A DNA stretch of 64,000 bases, from positions 62,001-126,000 of the forward strand of contig NZ_OGTP01000017.1 in NCBI RefSeq assembly GCF_900258035.1, read 5' to 3'. The position numbers and the translations under genes were made by a program. The DNA is from Caballeronia novacaledonica. Its GTDB lineage: Bacteria; Pseudomonadota; Gammaproteobacteria; Burkholderiales; Burkholderiaceae. The notes below the pieces were generated by a model. It ran no database searches. It had not been told where the DNA came from and saw only the letters and a program-made list of their open reading frames with translations. This document shows positions 16,126 through 24,363 of the stretch, one piece after another. Numbering within the stretch: the first letter of the stretch is position 1; each line of letters begins with the position of its first letter.

Positions 16126-17043
16126 ATGGACTCGGAACTGGGCTTCTTTTGCTTGCTGGTGAAGCAGGGCAGTCTCGCCGCCACCGCGCGCGAGTTGAAT
16201 CTGACGCCGCCGGCGGTGTCGCGCCGGCTCTCGGCGATGGAAGATCGTCTCGGCGTGCGCCTGCTCAATCGCACGACGCGGCGGATCAGTCTGACGAGCG
16301 AAGGCGAGGTCTATTTCGCGAACGCGCAGCGCATCCTGAGCGACATCGACGATATGGAGCAGCTCGTTTCCAGCAGCCGCGCCGCGCCGAAAGGACTGCT
16401 GCGCGTCAATGCGCCGCTGGGATTCGGGCGCTCGTATATCGGTCCGTCGATTTCGGTGTTCAGTCAGCGTTTTCCCGATGTCGAAGTACAGTTGCATCTC
16501 ACCGACCGGCCGATCAATCTGCCCGATGAAAGCATCGACGTCTCCGTGCGCTTCGGCGAGATGCCGGATTCGCGGCTGATCGCGAAGAAGATCGCGTCGA
16601 ACCGGCGGCTGCTGGTGTCGTCGCCGGGGTATATCCGTGGCGCGGGCCAGCCTGTTCATCCGCATGACCTGACGCATCATCAGTGCATCGTGCTGCGGCA
16701 GAACGAATCCGCGTATGGCAACTGGCGGCTGACCCGCGCCGGACGCACGGAGACGATCAAGGTGCACGGCAAACTCAGCACCAACGACGGCGAAGTGGCG
16801 CTCAACTGGGCGCTCGAAGGGCACGGCATTCTGATGCGCGCGGAATGGGACATCGCCAAATATCTGCGCAGCGGCCGGCTGGTGCAGGTGCTGAGCGACT
16901 ACGAGACGCCGCCCGCCGATATCTACGCCGTCTATCCCGAACGCCTGAATCTTTCCGCCAAGGTCGCGTGCTTCGTCGATCATCTGCGCGACTATCTTGG
17001 CCAGCATGCCGACGGCCCGGCGCGCGCCGGTTCGAACTGGTAG
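16126..17043 (+). CDS. LysR family regulator of the tartrate/malate module
   Basis: A 305-residue LysR protein with an N-terminal winged HTH (ATARELNLTPPAVSRRLSAME) and a CrgA/DmlR-type substrate-binding domain. It is transcribed divergently from the MFS transporter gene and is followed on the same strand by the TtuC/DmlA-type dehydrogenase gene. E. coli DmlR activates the D-malate dehydrogenase gene dmlA; the same logic is likely here. Candidate operators lie at 16076-16100 and 17043-17062. Confidence 0.85.
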   Translation: MDSELGFFCLLVKQGSLAATARELNLTPPAVSRRLSAMEDRLGVRLLNRTTRRISLTSEGEVYFANAQRILSDIDDMEQLVSSSRAAPKGLLRVNAPLGFGRSYIGPSISVFSQRFPDVEVQLHLTDRPINLPDESIDVSVRFGEMPDSRLIAKKIASNRRLLVSSPGYIRGAGQPVHPHDLTHHQCIVLRQNESAYGNWRLTRAGRTETIKVHGKLSTNDGEVALNWALEGHGILMRAEWDIAKYLRSGRLVQVLSDYETPPADIYAVYPERLNLSAKVACFVDHLRDYLGQHADGPARAGSNW

Positions 17044-17062
17044 TTTTATTCATGCATAAAAC
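17043..17062. promoter_or_regulatory. Inverted repeat upstream of the dehydrogenase gene
   Basis: GTTTTAT and ATAAAAC form a 7-bp inverted repeat with a 6-nt centre, directly at the lysR stop codon and 87 bp before the dehydrogenase start. It shares ACTTAAT just downstream with the 16076-16100 region, so it may be a second site for the same LysR protein. An AT-rich terminator for lysR is the alternative. Confidence 0.35.
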
Positions 17063-17148
17063 TTAATAATGCTTTAAGTTTGACGCCGGTTTCCGCGTCC
17101 GGATGTGGGTAGAGTTCGATCACAGCCACACAACTGGAGGACGGAGAC

Positions 17149-18234
17149 ATGAAGACTTATCGCATCGCGACCATTCCCGGCGACGGCATCGGCAAGGAAG
17201 TCGTGCCGGCCGGACAGCAAGTGCTCGAAGCGCTTGCGAAGTCGAGCCAATCTTTTTCATTCGAATTCGAAAACTTCGATTGGGGCGCGGACTATTACCG
17301 CCAGCACGGCGTGATGATGCCCGCCGATGGCCTCGACGCGATCCGCGACAAGGACGCGATCCTGTTCGGCTCGGCGGGCGATCCGGACGTGCCCGATCAC
17401 ATCACGCTCTGGGGCCTGCGCCTGAAGATCTGCCAGGGACTCGACCAATATGCGAACGTGCGTCCGACGCGCATCCTGCCGGGCATCGACGCGCCGCTCA
17501 AGCGTTGCAAGCCGGAAGACCTGAACTGGGTGATCGTGCGCGAGAACTCGGAAGGCGAGTATTCGGGCGTCGGCGGCCGCGTGCATCAGGGCCATCCGAT
17601 CGAAGCCGCAACCGATGTGTCGATCCTGACGCGCGCCGGTGTCGAACGCATCATGCGTTTTGCATTCAAGCTCGCGCAGTCACGCCCGCGCAAGCTGCTG
17701 ACCGTCATCACGAAGAGCAACGCGCAACGTCACGCGATGGTGATGTGGGACGAGATCGCGCTGGAAATCTCGAAGGAGTTTCCGGACGTCAAATGGGACA
17801 AGGAACTCGTCGACGCATCGACGGCGCGCATGGTCAACCGTCCCGCATCGCTCGATACGATCGTCGCGACCAATCTGCACGCCGACATTCTCAGCGACCT
17901 CGCCGCCGCGCTCGCGGGCAGCCTCGGCATCGCGCCGACGGGCAACATCGATCCGGAGCGCCGCTATCCGTCGATGTTCGAGCCGATCCACGGTTCCGCG
18001 TTCGACATCATGGGCAAGGGCCTGGCGAATCCGGTCGGCACGTTCTGGTCCGTCGTGATGCTGCTCGAACATCTCGGCGAGTTCGACGCCGCGAAGCGCG
18101 TGATGCAGGCGATCGAAGCCGTGACCTCCGACAGGTCGCTGCACACGCGCGATCTCGGCGGCGTCGCGACCACCGCGCACGTGACCGATGCCGTGTGCGC
18201 GCTCATCGACACGAAAGCGGCCCACGCCGCCTGA
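17149..18234 (+). CDS. Tartrate/D-malate dehydrogenase (TtuC/DmlA type)
   Basis: A 361-residue beta-decarboxylating dehydrogenase. It has the N-terminal TIPGDGIGKEV motif, the substrate-binding RENSEGEYSGVGG loop, the metal-binding NLHADILSDLAAALAGSLG segment and HGSAFDIMGKGLANP near the NAD site. Relatives oxidise D-malate or tartrate with NAD+ and Mn2+, giving pyruvate, oxaloglycolate or glycerate. It follows the LysR gene by 105 bp that hold a candidate operator. A paralogue lies at 47345-48409, so the genome window carries two enzymes of this type with different neighbours. Confidence 0.87.
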   Translation: MKTYRIATIPGDGIGKEVVPAGQQVLEALAKSSQSFSFEFENFDWGADYYRQHGVMMPADGLDAIRDKDAILFGSAGDPDVPDHITLWGLRLKICQGLDQYANVRPTRILPGIDAPLKRCKPEDLNWVIVRENSEGEYSGVGGRVHQGHPIEAATDVSILTRAGVERIMRFAFKLAQSRPRKLLTVITKSNAQRHAMVMWDEIALEISKEFPDVKWDKELVDASTARMVNRPASLDTIVATNLHADILSDLAAALAGSLGIAPTGNIDPERRYPSMFEPIHGSAFDIMGKGLANPVGTFWSVVMLLEHLGEFDAAKRVMQAIEAVTSDRSLHTRDLGGVATTAHVTDAVCALIDTKAAHAA

Positions 18235-18295
18235 CAGGAGCCGCAGCCGGAGTAGACTGTTCTTTGCGGTGCGTTTGCCGCGAAAGGAGGTTGCG

Positions 18296-18460
18296 ATGAG
18301 AATCGCCGAAATGTTCAAGCGCCCGAAGCGCGGCGCCACGGCTGCTCACGCCGGTGACGCGGAGCCTCATCACGAGGATCACGCGAAATCGGTGCAGAAG
18401 CAGGCGCGCAAGCTGTGGGACACGATCGGACGCAATCGCCACAAGAGCGCGAAGTGGTAG
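18296..18460 (+). CDS. Small basic cytosolic protein, 54 aa
   Basis: A 54-residue ORF with a very strong AAAGGAGG ribosome site 5 nt before ATG 18296. The sequence is rich in Lys, Arg, His and Asp, with an amphipathic C-terminal half (SVQKQARKLWDTIGRNRHKSAKW). It has no signal peptide or membrane helix. The strong ribosome site and the hairpin terminator right after the stop argue that it is a real gene. The function is unknown; nucleic-acid binding is possible from its charge. Confidence 0.6.
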   Translation: MRIAEMFKRPKRGATAAHAGDAEPHHEDHAKSVQKQARKLWDTIGRNRHKSAKW

Positions 18461-18468
18461 TAGCGAAG

Positions 18469-18497
18469 CGGGCCCGGGAACGAAAGTCCCGGGCCCG
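18469..18497. terminator. Bidirectional hairpin terminator
   Basis: Perfect 11-bp arms (CGGGCCCGGGA and its complement) flank a 7-nt loop. The hairpin sits in the 45-bp gap between two convergent genes, ending 18460 and 18506, and is flanked by A-rich and T-rich bases. It most likely terminates transcription from both sides. Confidence 0.75.
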
Positions 18498-18505
18498 AAA
18501 CGTTT

Positions 18506-19705
18506 TCAGGACATGATCCAGCTCGTGTGCGCGGTGAAGGCCGTCCCGAGCACGGCCGGCAAGTACGGATTGGGAACCGGCACCGACCTCCCGGCCACGG
18601 TCACGAGACCCAGCCGCTGGGCGACGGAAATGTGCGCGCCGATGTCCTGCGGAAACGCGAACGGTCCGCGCGGACCGGACGGACGCAGCGAGAAGGGCGG
18701 TTCCGTCCACGGCGAGTGCGCCTTGCCGAGAAAATCGGGCTGCAACTTCCACGGCGGCGCCTTGAGACGGACGCCGATCGACGGATCGGCGAGCCGGTTC
18801 AGCATCCATTCGCAGGCGATATCCGAGAGTCCCGATTCATCGTTCGGATAGCCGCCGCCCACATCGGCGTGCGCGCCGGCGAACAGCACCTGCGTGATGC
18901 CCGCGCGGCTGTCCCAGAGTGTCGGCGTGAAATCGCCGCGCTGCTCGTCGAGACTGATCGCGTGAACGCCGAACTTCACCTTCGGATTGAGCGCGGTATC
19001 GGCGAAGCGGAAGAGATCGACGGTCGAATCCTCGCTGTCGAGATAGAGCGGAATGCCGAGCGCACCCACCGTGTCCCATACGCCGATGGCCCGGATTTCA
19101 TCGACGGGAATGGTGTCTTCGGGCTGCAGCGTCGTGAATGCGAGCGACGGCTCGAAATTGACGATCTTCTCCAGCAGGCTTTTCAGGCCGCCGCTGCTGG
19201 CATGTGCCGGCGGCCTCGCCTCGCGGTACTTGCGCCACGCGAGAATGCCCATGCGATACGCGAGCGCCTTGTCTTCGATGTCGTACCGGCTGGTATCGAG
19301 CAGGCCGACGCGCGCGATCATTCCGCCGAGCGCGCGCGCCGTGTATGCGCCGCGGCTGAAGCCCATCAGAATGATTCGATCGCCCGGTTTGTAGTTGCGC
19401 GATATGAAGGTATAGCCACGCACGATGCGCGCGATGATCCCGTCGCCGAATGCGCCGCCCACCAGTTTCGTGATGACGTTGCGCGAATCGCCCACGCCAT
19501 GCAGATATTTGGCGACCTGTCCGTCAGGCCCAGGCTCCGCGATTTCCTGCTCGGAGGCGAGGAGCGTGGAGGCGGGATCGGGCTCGCCGGACAGCAGAAG
19601 AAATGCCTTGAATACGTTGGTGGTGTCCGGAATGCCGTCGTTGTCGTGATCGGTATCCGGACCGTTCCATGTTCCGTCCGCGCAGAAAATGATGTTCTTG
19701 CCCAT
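18506..19705 (-). CDS. DUF2235 alpha/beta-hydrolase (T6SS Tle-like lipase family)
   Basis: A 399-residue protein of the DUF2235 family. Visible features are the N-terminal IIFCADGTWNGP strand, the nucleophile elbow GFSRGAY with Ser in GxSxG, an Asp region near GVWDTVGALG, and the late His motif FAGAHADVGGGYP. Characterised relatives include type VI secretion phospholipase effectors (Tle1), but many family members are stand-alone hydrolases. No VgrG, PAAR or immunity gene is nearby, so an effector role is unproven. ATG 19705 has AAGGAAGG upstream. It is convergent with the 54-aa gene. Confidence 0.78.
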   Translation of the reverse strand: MGKNIIFCADGTWNGPDTDHDNDGIPDTTNVFKAFLLLSGEPDPASTLLASEQEIAEPGPDGQVAKYLHGVGDSRNVITKLVGGAFGDGIIARIVRGYTFISRNYKPGDRIILMGFSRGAYTARALGGMIARVGLLDTSRYDIEDKALAYRMGILAWRKYREARPPAHASSGGLKSLLEKIVNFEPSLAFTTLQPEDTIPVDEIRAIGVWDTVGALGIPLYLDSEDSTVDLFRFADTALNPKVKFGVHAISLDEQRGDFTPTLWDSRAGITQVLFAGAHADVGGGYPNDESGLSDIACEWMLNRLADPSIGVRLKAPPWKLQPDFLGKAHSPWTEPPFSLRPSGPRGPFAFPQDIGAHISVAQRLGLVTVAGRSVPVPNPYLPAVLGTAFTAHTSWIMS

Positions 19706-20238
19706 GATGCACCTTCCTTTCCTTCGTGACGCCGCGAAACTCACTCAGTATTTGTTAGTTTCTTGCGGGTCGATCGGCAAGGCGCGCGTCGTCTGCCGGC
19801 GACGCTTTGGCTGAAAGAGCCTATGCGTCGGGCGGGGTTTGTTGCATTGCGTCAAAGGGAGGCTTCGTTCGACAGCGTTGGCCGGGGTTTTTCTTTAATG
19901 TTTCAGTGCAATTCAAGTCTCGGTTCCCGGGTGATCTCTTTTAGTTAACATAATGTTTATGATCGACGGTTTGTCTGTTGCCGCTAAGTTGTAATGTCCG
20001 CCAAATGCAAGCGACTCACGATCCGTAGCCTCCCAATTTGATTAGGAAACCAGAATGTCATCACGGGGCGACTACTAAAACCCATTCAAAACCCCACTAC
20101 CACGCATTCAAACATTTAATTTGTCGATACTGACCGGTTCCTATATTTTCTACAGGTCCACCCACAACGACCACCCAACCCAACGCCGCAACCGCTTCAG
20201 GACGCGTTGAACCGGTCCCGAATCCTTGAGCCATTAGC
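19706..20238. other. Long intergenic region with G-poor leader
   Basis: This 533-nt stretch has no ORF I would call. The first part is AT-rich. From about 20076 to 20200 the plus strand is rich in C and A and poor in G. A possible promoter is TTTGTC (20120-20125) with TATATT (20142-20147), spaced 16 nt. C-rich, G-poor leaders are typical of Rho-utilisation sites, but this is only a composition-based guess. A motif shared with the other end of the ureide cluster lies at 20104-20121. Confidence 0.4.
20104..20121. promoter_or_regulatory. Shared motif, candidate regulator site (copy 1)
   Basis: GCATTCAAACATTTAAT recurs with two mismatches at 23302-23318 (GCATTCAAAAATTAAAT). The two copies sit in the two outward regulatory regions that bracket the ureide/amidohydrolase genes, so they may bind the LysR protein encoded at 23436. 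Confidence 0.45.
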
Positions 20239-20668
20239 ATGTTCGACCGCGTTTTCGTCAATGCCATCGACGCCGATGGCAATCCGTTGAGCCTCGCGCG
20301 TCTTCACCGGCAACGACAACATCCAGGATGCCTGGTGGCCCTACGGCAACGGCGACATGCTGCAACGAGCGATGCTCATCGGTTATCGCTCCGGTTTCTA
20401 TACTGATGATGAACTGCGTGTCGCGCTGCACATGGCGACCGACGCCGGCGCCGCCGTGCTCGGGCACGACGCTTACGGACTGAAGGCCGGTCACGACGCG
20501 AGCTTCGTCATCGTGAAAGCGCCCAACGCGCCCGCAGCCGTCGCCGCCGTGCCTTCGGAACGTGCGATCGTGCGCAGCGGCAAGTTCCGGGACGATGCGT
20601 CCCGCCTGCAATTCGAGTCCGGTAAAGCCGGACAACAACACGGCGTCGCCATCGGCGCGACGGCGTGA
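20239..20668 (+). pseudogene. Amidohydrolase (cytosine-deaminase-like) with internal deletion
   Basis: ATG 20239 opens a typical amidohydrolase N-terminus (MFDRVFVNAIDADGNPLSLA), but after about 20 codons the frame shifts. The next 110 codons match the C-terminal part of the same enzyme family (FTGNDNIQDAWWPYG, DMLQRAMLIGYR, GHDAYGLKAGHDASFVIV). It aligns well with the C-terminus of the intact 398-aa gene at 21928-23124. About 0.8 kb holding the metal-binding HxH and catalytic segments is missing. It sits 19 nt upstream of the ureidoglycine aminohydrolase gene in the same direction. Confidence 0.85.
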
Positions 20669-20687
20669 ACCCTAACGGAGACTTACG

Positions 20688-21524
20688 ATGTCAACCAGTA
20701 CCTACTACGCGCCTCACGGCGGTCATCCATCACAGAAGGAACTGCTGACCGATCGCGCGATGTTCACCGAAGCGTACGCCGTCATCCCCAAAGGCGTGAT
20801 GCGCGATATCGTCACCAGTCATCTGCCGTTCTGGGACAAGACGCGTCTGTGGGTGTTGGCGCGCCCGCTGTCGGGCTTTGCCGAAACGTTCTCGCAATAC
20901 ATCATGGAAGTGGCGTCCGGCGGCGGCAGCGAGCGTCCCGAGCAGGACCCGAACGCGGAAGGCGTGCTCTTCGTGGTCGAAGGCGAAATCGAAGTGACGC
21001 TGCAAGGCACGCTGCACGTGCTGAAGACCGGCGGCTATGCGTTCATTCCGCCCGGCACGAACTGGCAGTTGCGCAATCGTCATAAGGATACGGCCCGCTT
21101 CCACTGGGTCCGCAAGCACTATGAAGCCGTCGATGGCGTGCCGCTTCCCGAAGCCTTCGTGACGAACGAGCAGGACATCGAGCCGATCCCGATGCCCGGC
21201 ACCGAAGGACGTTGGGTCACGACGCGCTTCGTCGATACGAACGACATGCGCCACGACATGCACGTGAACATCGTCACGTTCCAGCCCGGCGGCGTCATTC
21301 CGTTCGCGGAGACGCACGTGATGGAACATGGCCTTTACGTGCTGGAGGGCAAGGCGGTGTATCGGCTGAATCAGGACTGGGTCGAAGTGGAAGCCGGCGA
21401 TTTCATGTGGCTGCGCGCATTCTGTCCGCAGGCGTGCTATGCAGGCGGGCCGAGCCGCTTCCGCTATCTGCTGTACAAGGACGTCAACCGGCACATGAAG
21501 CTGACGCTCAACGCGCCGCGTTGA
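20688..21524 (+). CDS. allE: (S)-ureidoglycine aminohydrolase (bicupin)
   Basis: A 278-residue bicupin. The N-terminal cupin carries EGVLFVVEGEIEVTLQG and the C-terminal cupin carries the metal-binding set H-V-M-E-H-G (THVMEHGLYVLEGKAVY) with GDFMWLRAFCPQACYAGG after it. Known family members are Mn2+ enzymes converting (S)-ureidoglycine to ureidoglycolate and ammonia in allantoin breakdown. The length matches E. coli AllE and plant UGAH. A GGAG ribosome site precedes ATG 20688. The neighbouring amidohydrolase genes (two broken, one intact) support a ureide or pyrimidine nitrogen-salvage role. Confidence 0.87.
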   Translation: MSTSTYYAPHGGHPSQKELLTDRAMFTEAYAVIPKGVMRDIVTSHLPFWDKTRLWVLARPLSGFAETFSQYIMEVASGGGSERPEQDPNAEGVLFVVEGEIEVTLQGTLHVLKTGGYAFIPPGTNWQLRNRHKDTARFHWVRKHYEAVDGVPLPEAFVTNEQDIEPIPMPGTEGRWVTTRFVDTNDMRHDMHVNIVTFQPGGVIPFAETHVMEHGLYVLEGKAVYRLNQDWVEVEAGDFMWLRAFCPQACYAGGPSRFRYLLYKDVNRHMKLTLNAPR

Positions 21525-21928
21525 ACGTCCGCGAAACGGGCCGCAGCTTCAATAGTGGCTGCGCGCCCACAGCGTCGCCGGCGCATCCGGCAGTGCGATC
21601 CGCAACCTGCGTGACGCGTTCGAGTATCTCTCCTTCATCGACCGATAACACGCGGTAATCCTCCATCAGGATTTTTCCGGCGACCATCGTCATGCACACG
21701 TCGCCCGCATTCGCGAAGCACGTGACGCGATAGACCGCTATGTTCATCGGCATCAGATGCGGCTTGAACAGGTCGACGAGAATGATGTCGGCCTGCTTGC
21801 CCGCTTCGAGCGAACCGAGTTGCCGATCGAGCGACAACGCGCGGCGCCACCGCGCCATCGTCGATGACACGGCGCGTGATGACGCAGCCGTGCTCGATCA
21901 GTATGTCGACGTGTTCATGTTCGTTCAT
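21508..21928 (-). pseudogene. Second amidohydrolase with internal deletion
   Basis: ATG 21928 begins an amidohydrolase N-terminus (MNEHEHVDILIEHGCVITRRV) that lasts about 26 codons. A frameshift at the junction near 21850 then leads into the C-terminal part of such an enzyme (ALSLDRQLGSLEAGKQADII, then LVDLFKPHLMPMN and MVAGKILMEDYRVL). The metal-binding barrel, around 1 kb, is absent. Its start overlaps the TGA of the upstream intact amidohydrolase gene (TGATG), so it was once the second gene of that operon. The frame ends inside the 3' end of the convergent allE gene. Confidence 0.85.
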
Positions 21929-23124
21929 CACGCGAGCGCTCCGTCACGCGCAACGATGCGTCCGTTCGATACGACGAGCTTGCGCACCGGACGCGCCACG
22001 ACCGCGTGCGCGACGCTCGCCGCATCGACCAGCACGAGGTCCGCACGCGCGCCGGCGCGCAGGCCGTAATCGGCGAAACCGCAGCCGCGCGCGGCGGCCT
22101 CGCTGACGCAATCGAACGCGATCATGAGATCGTCGTCGCGCCGCAGGTCGTAGCGCATGCCGATCAGCATCGCGCGTTCGAGCATGTCGGGAACGCCATA
22201 CGGCGACCACGTGTCGCGAATGCCGTCGTTGCCGCCGAACATCGTGATGCCCTTCTTGCGGCACAGCTTGAGCGGCGGGACCGTGCGCGAAGGCGGCGCG
22301 CTCGTCAGCAGCGCCACGCGCCGATGGGCGATGCGATCCAGCAGCGCATCGCGTTCGCGCTCCGGCAGCGCGCCCAGACAAAACCCGTGACTGACGACCA
22401 CCCTGCCCTGCATGCCCATCGTCTCGGCGCGGTCCAGCAGCAGTCTCAGCGTGAATGCGCCGATTTCACCGGGCTCGTGCAGATGAATATCGATCGGCTT
22501 GCCATGACGGTCCGCGAGCGCGAAGGTCGCATCGAGCGATGCGACGGGATCGCCGTCGATCAACGCGGGATCGAGCGCGCCGAGCACGTCGGCGCCTTCG
22601 GTGAGCGCGCTGCCGAGCAGTTCGACCGTGCCGGGACGAACCAGCATGCCCGACTGCGGAAACGCGACGATCTGCATTTCCAGCACGTCGTGCATCGTCT
22701 GCCGCGTCGCGAGCACGCCTTCGAGATGGCGCAGGCGCGCATCGGTATCGATGTCGACATGCGTGCGCAGTCGCGTCGTGCCCATCTGCACGAATGCGCG
22801 CGACAGCGCGAGCGATTGCGCGGCCGCGTCGTGGCCCGATGTCTTGCGCCACTCGCGTTCGTTGCTGATGCGATCGGTGAGCAGCGGGCCGACTTCGTTG
22901 CGATACCACGGACGGCCCCAGTTGCTCTTGTCGATATGCGTGTGACCTTCGACGAAGCCCGGCAGCAGCAACGCGCCGCCACCGTCTTCGAGATGCGCGC
23001 CGGGCGGCGCCGTGACGTGCGCGCCGATCGCTTCGATACGGCCATCGACGGACGATACGGAAACGAACTGGCCATCGGCCAGCCGGACATTGGAGAGATA
23101 GAGAGAGCGAGTCATGTTTGTCAT
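21928..23124 (-). CDS. Cytosine-deaminase-like amidohydrolase, intact
   Basis: A 398-residue metal-dependent amidohydrolase. Metal ligands are visible as HTH (H61, H63), a DIHLHEPGE strand, VVSHGF, and the late Asp in FGGNDGIRDTW, an arrangement close to E. coli CodA. Members deaminate cytosine, isocytosine, or N-substituted triazines and ureides, and the substrate cannot be fixed from sequence. No clear ribosome site sits before ATG 23124; ATG 23115 is an alternative start. It is divergent from a LysR gene and coupled to the downstream deleted amidohydrolase. Confidence 0.83.
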   Translation of the reverse strand: MTNMTRSLYLSNVRLADGQFVSVSSVDGRIEAIGAHVTAPPGAHLEDGGGALLLPGFVEGHTHIDKSNWGRPWYRNEVGPLLTDRISNEREWRKTSGHDAAAQSLALSRAFVQMGTTRLRTHVDIDTDARLRHLEGVLATRQTMHDVLEMQIVAFPQSGMLVRPGTVELLGSALTEGADVLGALDPALIDGDPVASLDATFALADRHGKPIDIHLHEPGEIGAFTLRLLLDRAETMGMQGRVVVSHGFCLGALPERERDALLDRIAHRRVALLTSAPPSRTVPPLKLCRKKGITMFGGNDGIRDTWSPYGVPDMLERAMLIGMRYDLRRDDDLMIAFDCVSEAAARGCGFADYGLRAGARADLVLVDAASVAHAVVARPVRKLVVSNGRIVARDGALA

Positions 23125-23301
23125 GCTAGATGTTACGCGCGATCCTCCAGTTGTTCGACTGCGCTTTCTTCATGCTTGTCTCCGGGCATTTGTCGCGTCA
23201 CGCGGCCTTTTTTCGCCTGCGTTCGAGCCTTTTTGTCTGACGTCGACGGGTGATGACTCGCCATTTGCATCGACGTTGGTTGATGTTATCCATCTCACTC
23301 T

Positions 23302-23319
23302 GCATTCAAAAATTAAATG
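23302..23319. promoter_or_regulatory. Shared motif, candidate regulator site (copy 2)
   Basis: GCATTCAAAAATTAAAT, matching 15 of 17 positions with 20104-20120. It lies in the 311-bp divergent region between the intact amidohydrolase and the lysR gene, where a LysR protein would normally bind. Nothing else in this 311-bp gap looks coding. Confidence 0.45.
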
Positions 23320-23435
23320 TTCTAATGGACATCAGTTGGAAACCGAATGCCCAATACGCGCAGCGACCGTGCGATTGCCAGCGCAGGTCACGCGTGATAG
23401 AAGTCAGCATCCTTATTGAAAGATCGACCGGGTCG

Positions 23436-24317
23436 ATGAAACACGTTCCCAAAGCACGTACACCGCTCTTCGACCTGGATCTGCTGAAGGCCATCGTCAT
23501 GGTGGCCGATTGCGGCACCTTCACCGCGGCCTCCGCGCGGCTTCATTCGACGCAATCGACGGTGAGCCAGAAGGTGCGTCGGCTGGAAGAGATGGCGGGC
23601 CACAAGCTGCTCGAACGCGGCAGCCGCGACGTTCGGCCTACCGACGCCGGCGAAACCCTGCTCGCCTACGCGCGCCGCATGCTCGCGCTCAACGATGAAA
23701 TGATCGAGGCGCTATCGGGCGCGAACGTGGGCCTGACGGTGCGTCTCGGCGTGCCGGAAGATTTCGTCGGCGGACCGACGACGCACATGCTCGCGGCGTT
23801 CAATCGCAAGCATCCGCAGGTGAAGCTCGAAGTGACGAGCGGACTGAGCCGCGATCTCAGCAACAGTTACGATCGCGGCGATCTCGATCTGGTGCTCGTG
23901 AAGCAGCGGCGCAATAGCCGCGAAGCGGTCGCGAGCTGGCCGGAGCAACTGAGATGGATCGACAGCGCGAAGAATCCGTCGATCGACCTCGATCCGATTC
24001 CGCTCGTCGCGTTTCCGCCGCGCGGGCTGTATCGCGACGACATGACCAACGCGATCGAAAGCATCGGACGGCGCTGGCGGCTGAGTTTCATCAGTTCGAG
24101 TCTGAGCGGCATCCAGGCGGCCGTCGCCGATGGTCTCGGAATCAGTCTGCTTCCGGCGCGCGCCGTGTCGCCGGAACACGTCGTGTTGACGACGAAAAGC
24201 GGGCTGCCGGCGATCGAGACGATGGATATCGCGCTGCTGCATCGGCCGACCGCCGATGCCGTCGTCAAGGAACTCGCGCGGGCCTTGTCGCGAATGTTCG
24301 GGCCGCAGCGTCGCTAG
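23436..24317 (+). CDS. LysR family regulator of the ureide cluster
   Basis: A 293-residue LysR protein. The N-terminal HTH is at about residues 30-50 (TAASARLHSTQSTVSQKVRRLEE), followed by a substrate-binding domain. I chose ATG 23436 because the longer upstream frame has no protein-like composition and no ribosome site. It is transcribed divergently from the intact amidohydrolase operon, so it probably regulates that operon and possibly the allE operon through the shared motif. Confidence 0.82.
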   Translation: MKHVPKARTPLFDLDLLKAIVMVADCGTFTAASARLHSTQSTVSQKVRRLEEMAGHKLLERGSRDVRPTDAGETLLAYARRMLALNDEMIEALSGANVGLTVRLGVPEDFVGGPTTHMLAAFNRKHPQVKLEVTSGLSRDLSNSYDRGDLDLVLVKQRRNSREAVASWPEQLRWIDSAKNPSIDLDPIPLVAFPPRGLYRDDMTNAIESIGRRWRLSFISSSLSGIQAAVADGLGISLLPARAVSPEHVVLTTKSGLPAIETMDIALLHRPTADAVVKELARALSRMFGPQRR

Positions 24318-24363
24318 CGGCTGTATATAAAGTTGTTTGCGCGAGAGACCATTAGTTGCGTGT

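Noticed and set aside
18506..19705. DUF2235 gene as a type VI secretion effector
   Set aside because: No VgrG, PAAR, Hcp or immunity gene is nearby; the family contains many non-effector hydrolases.
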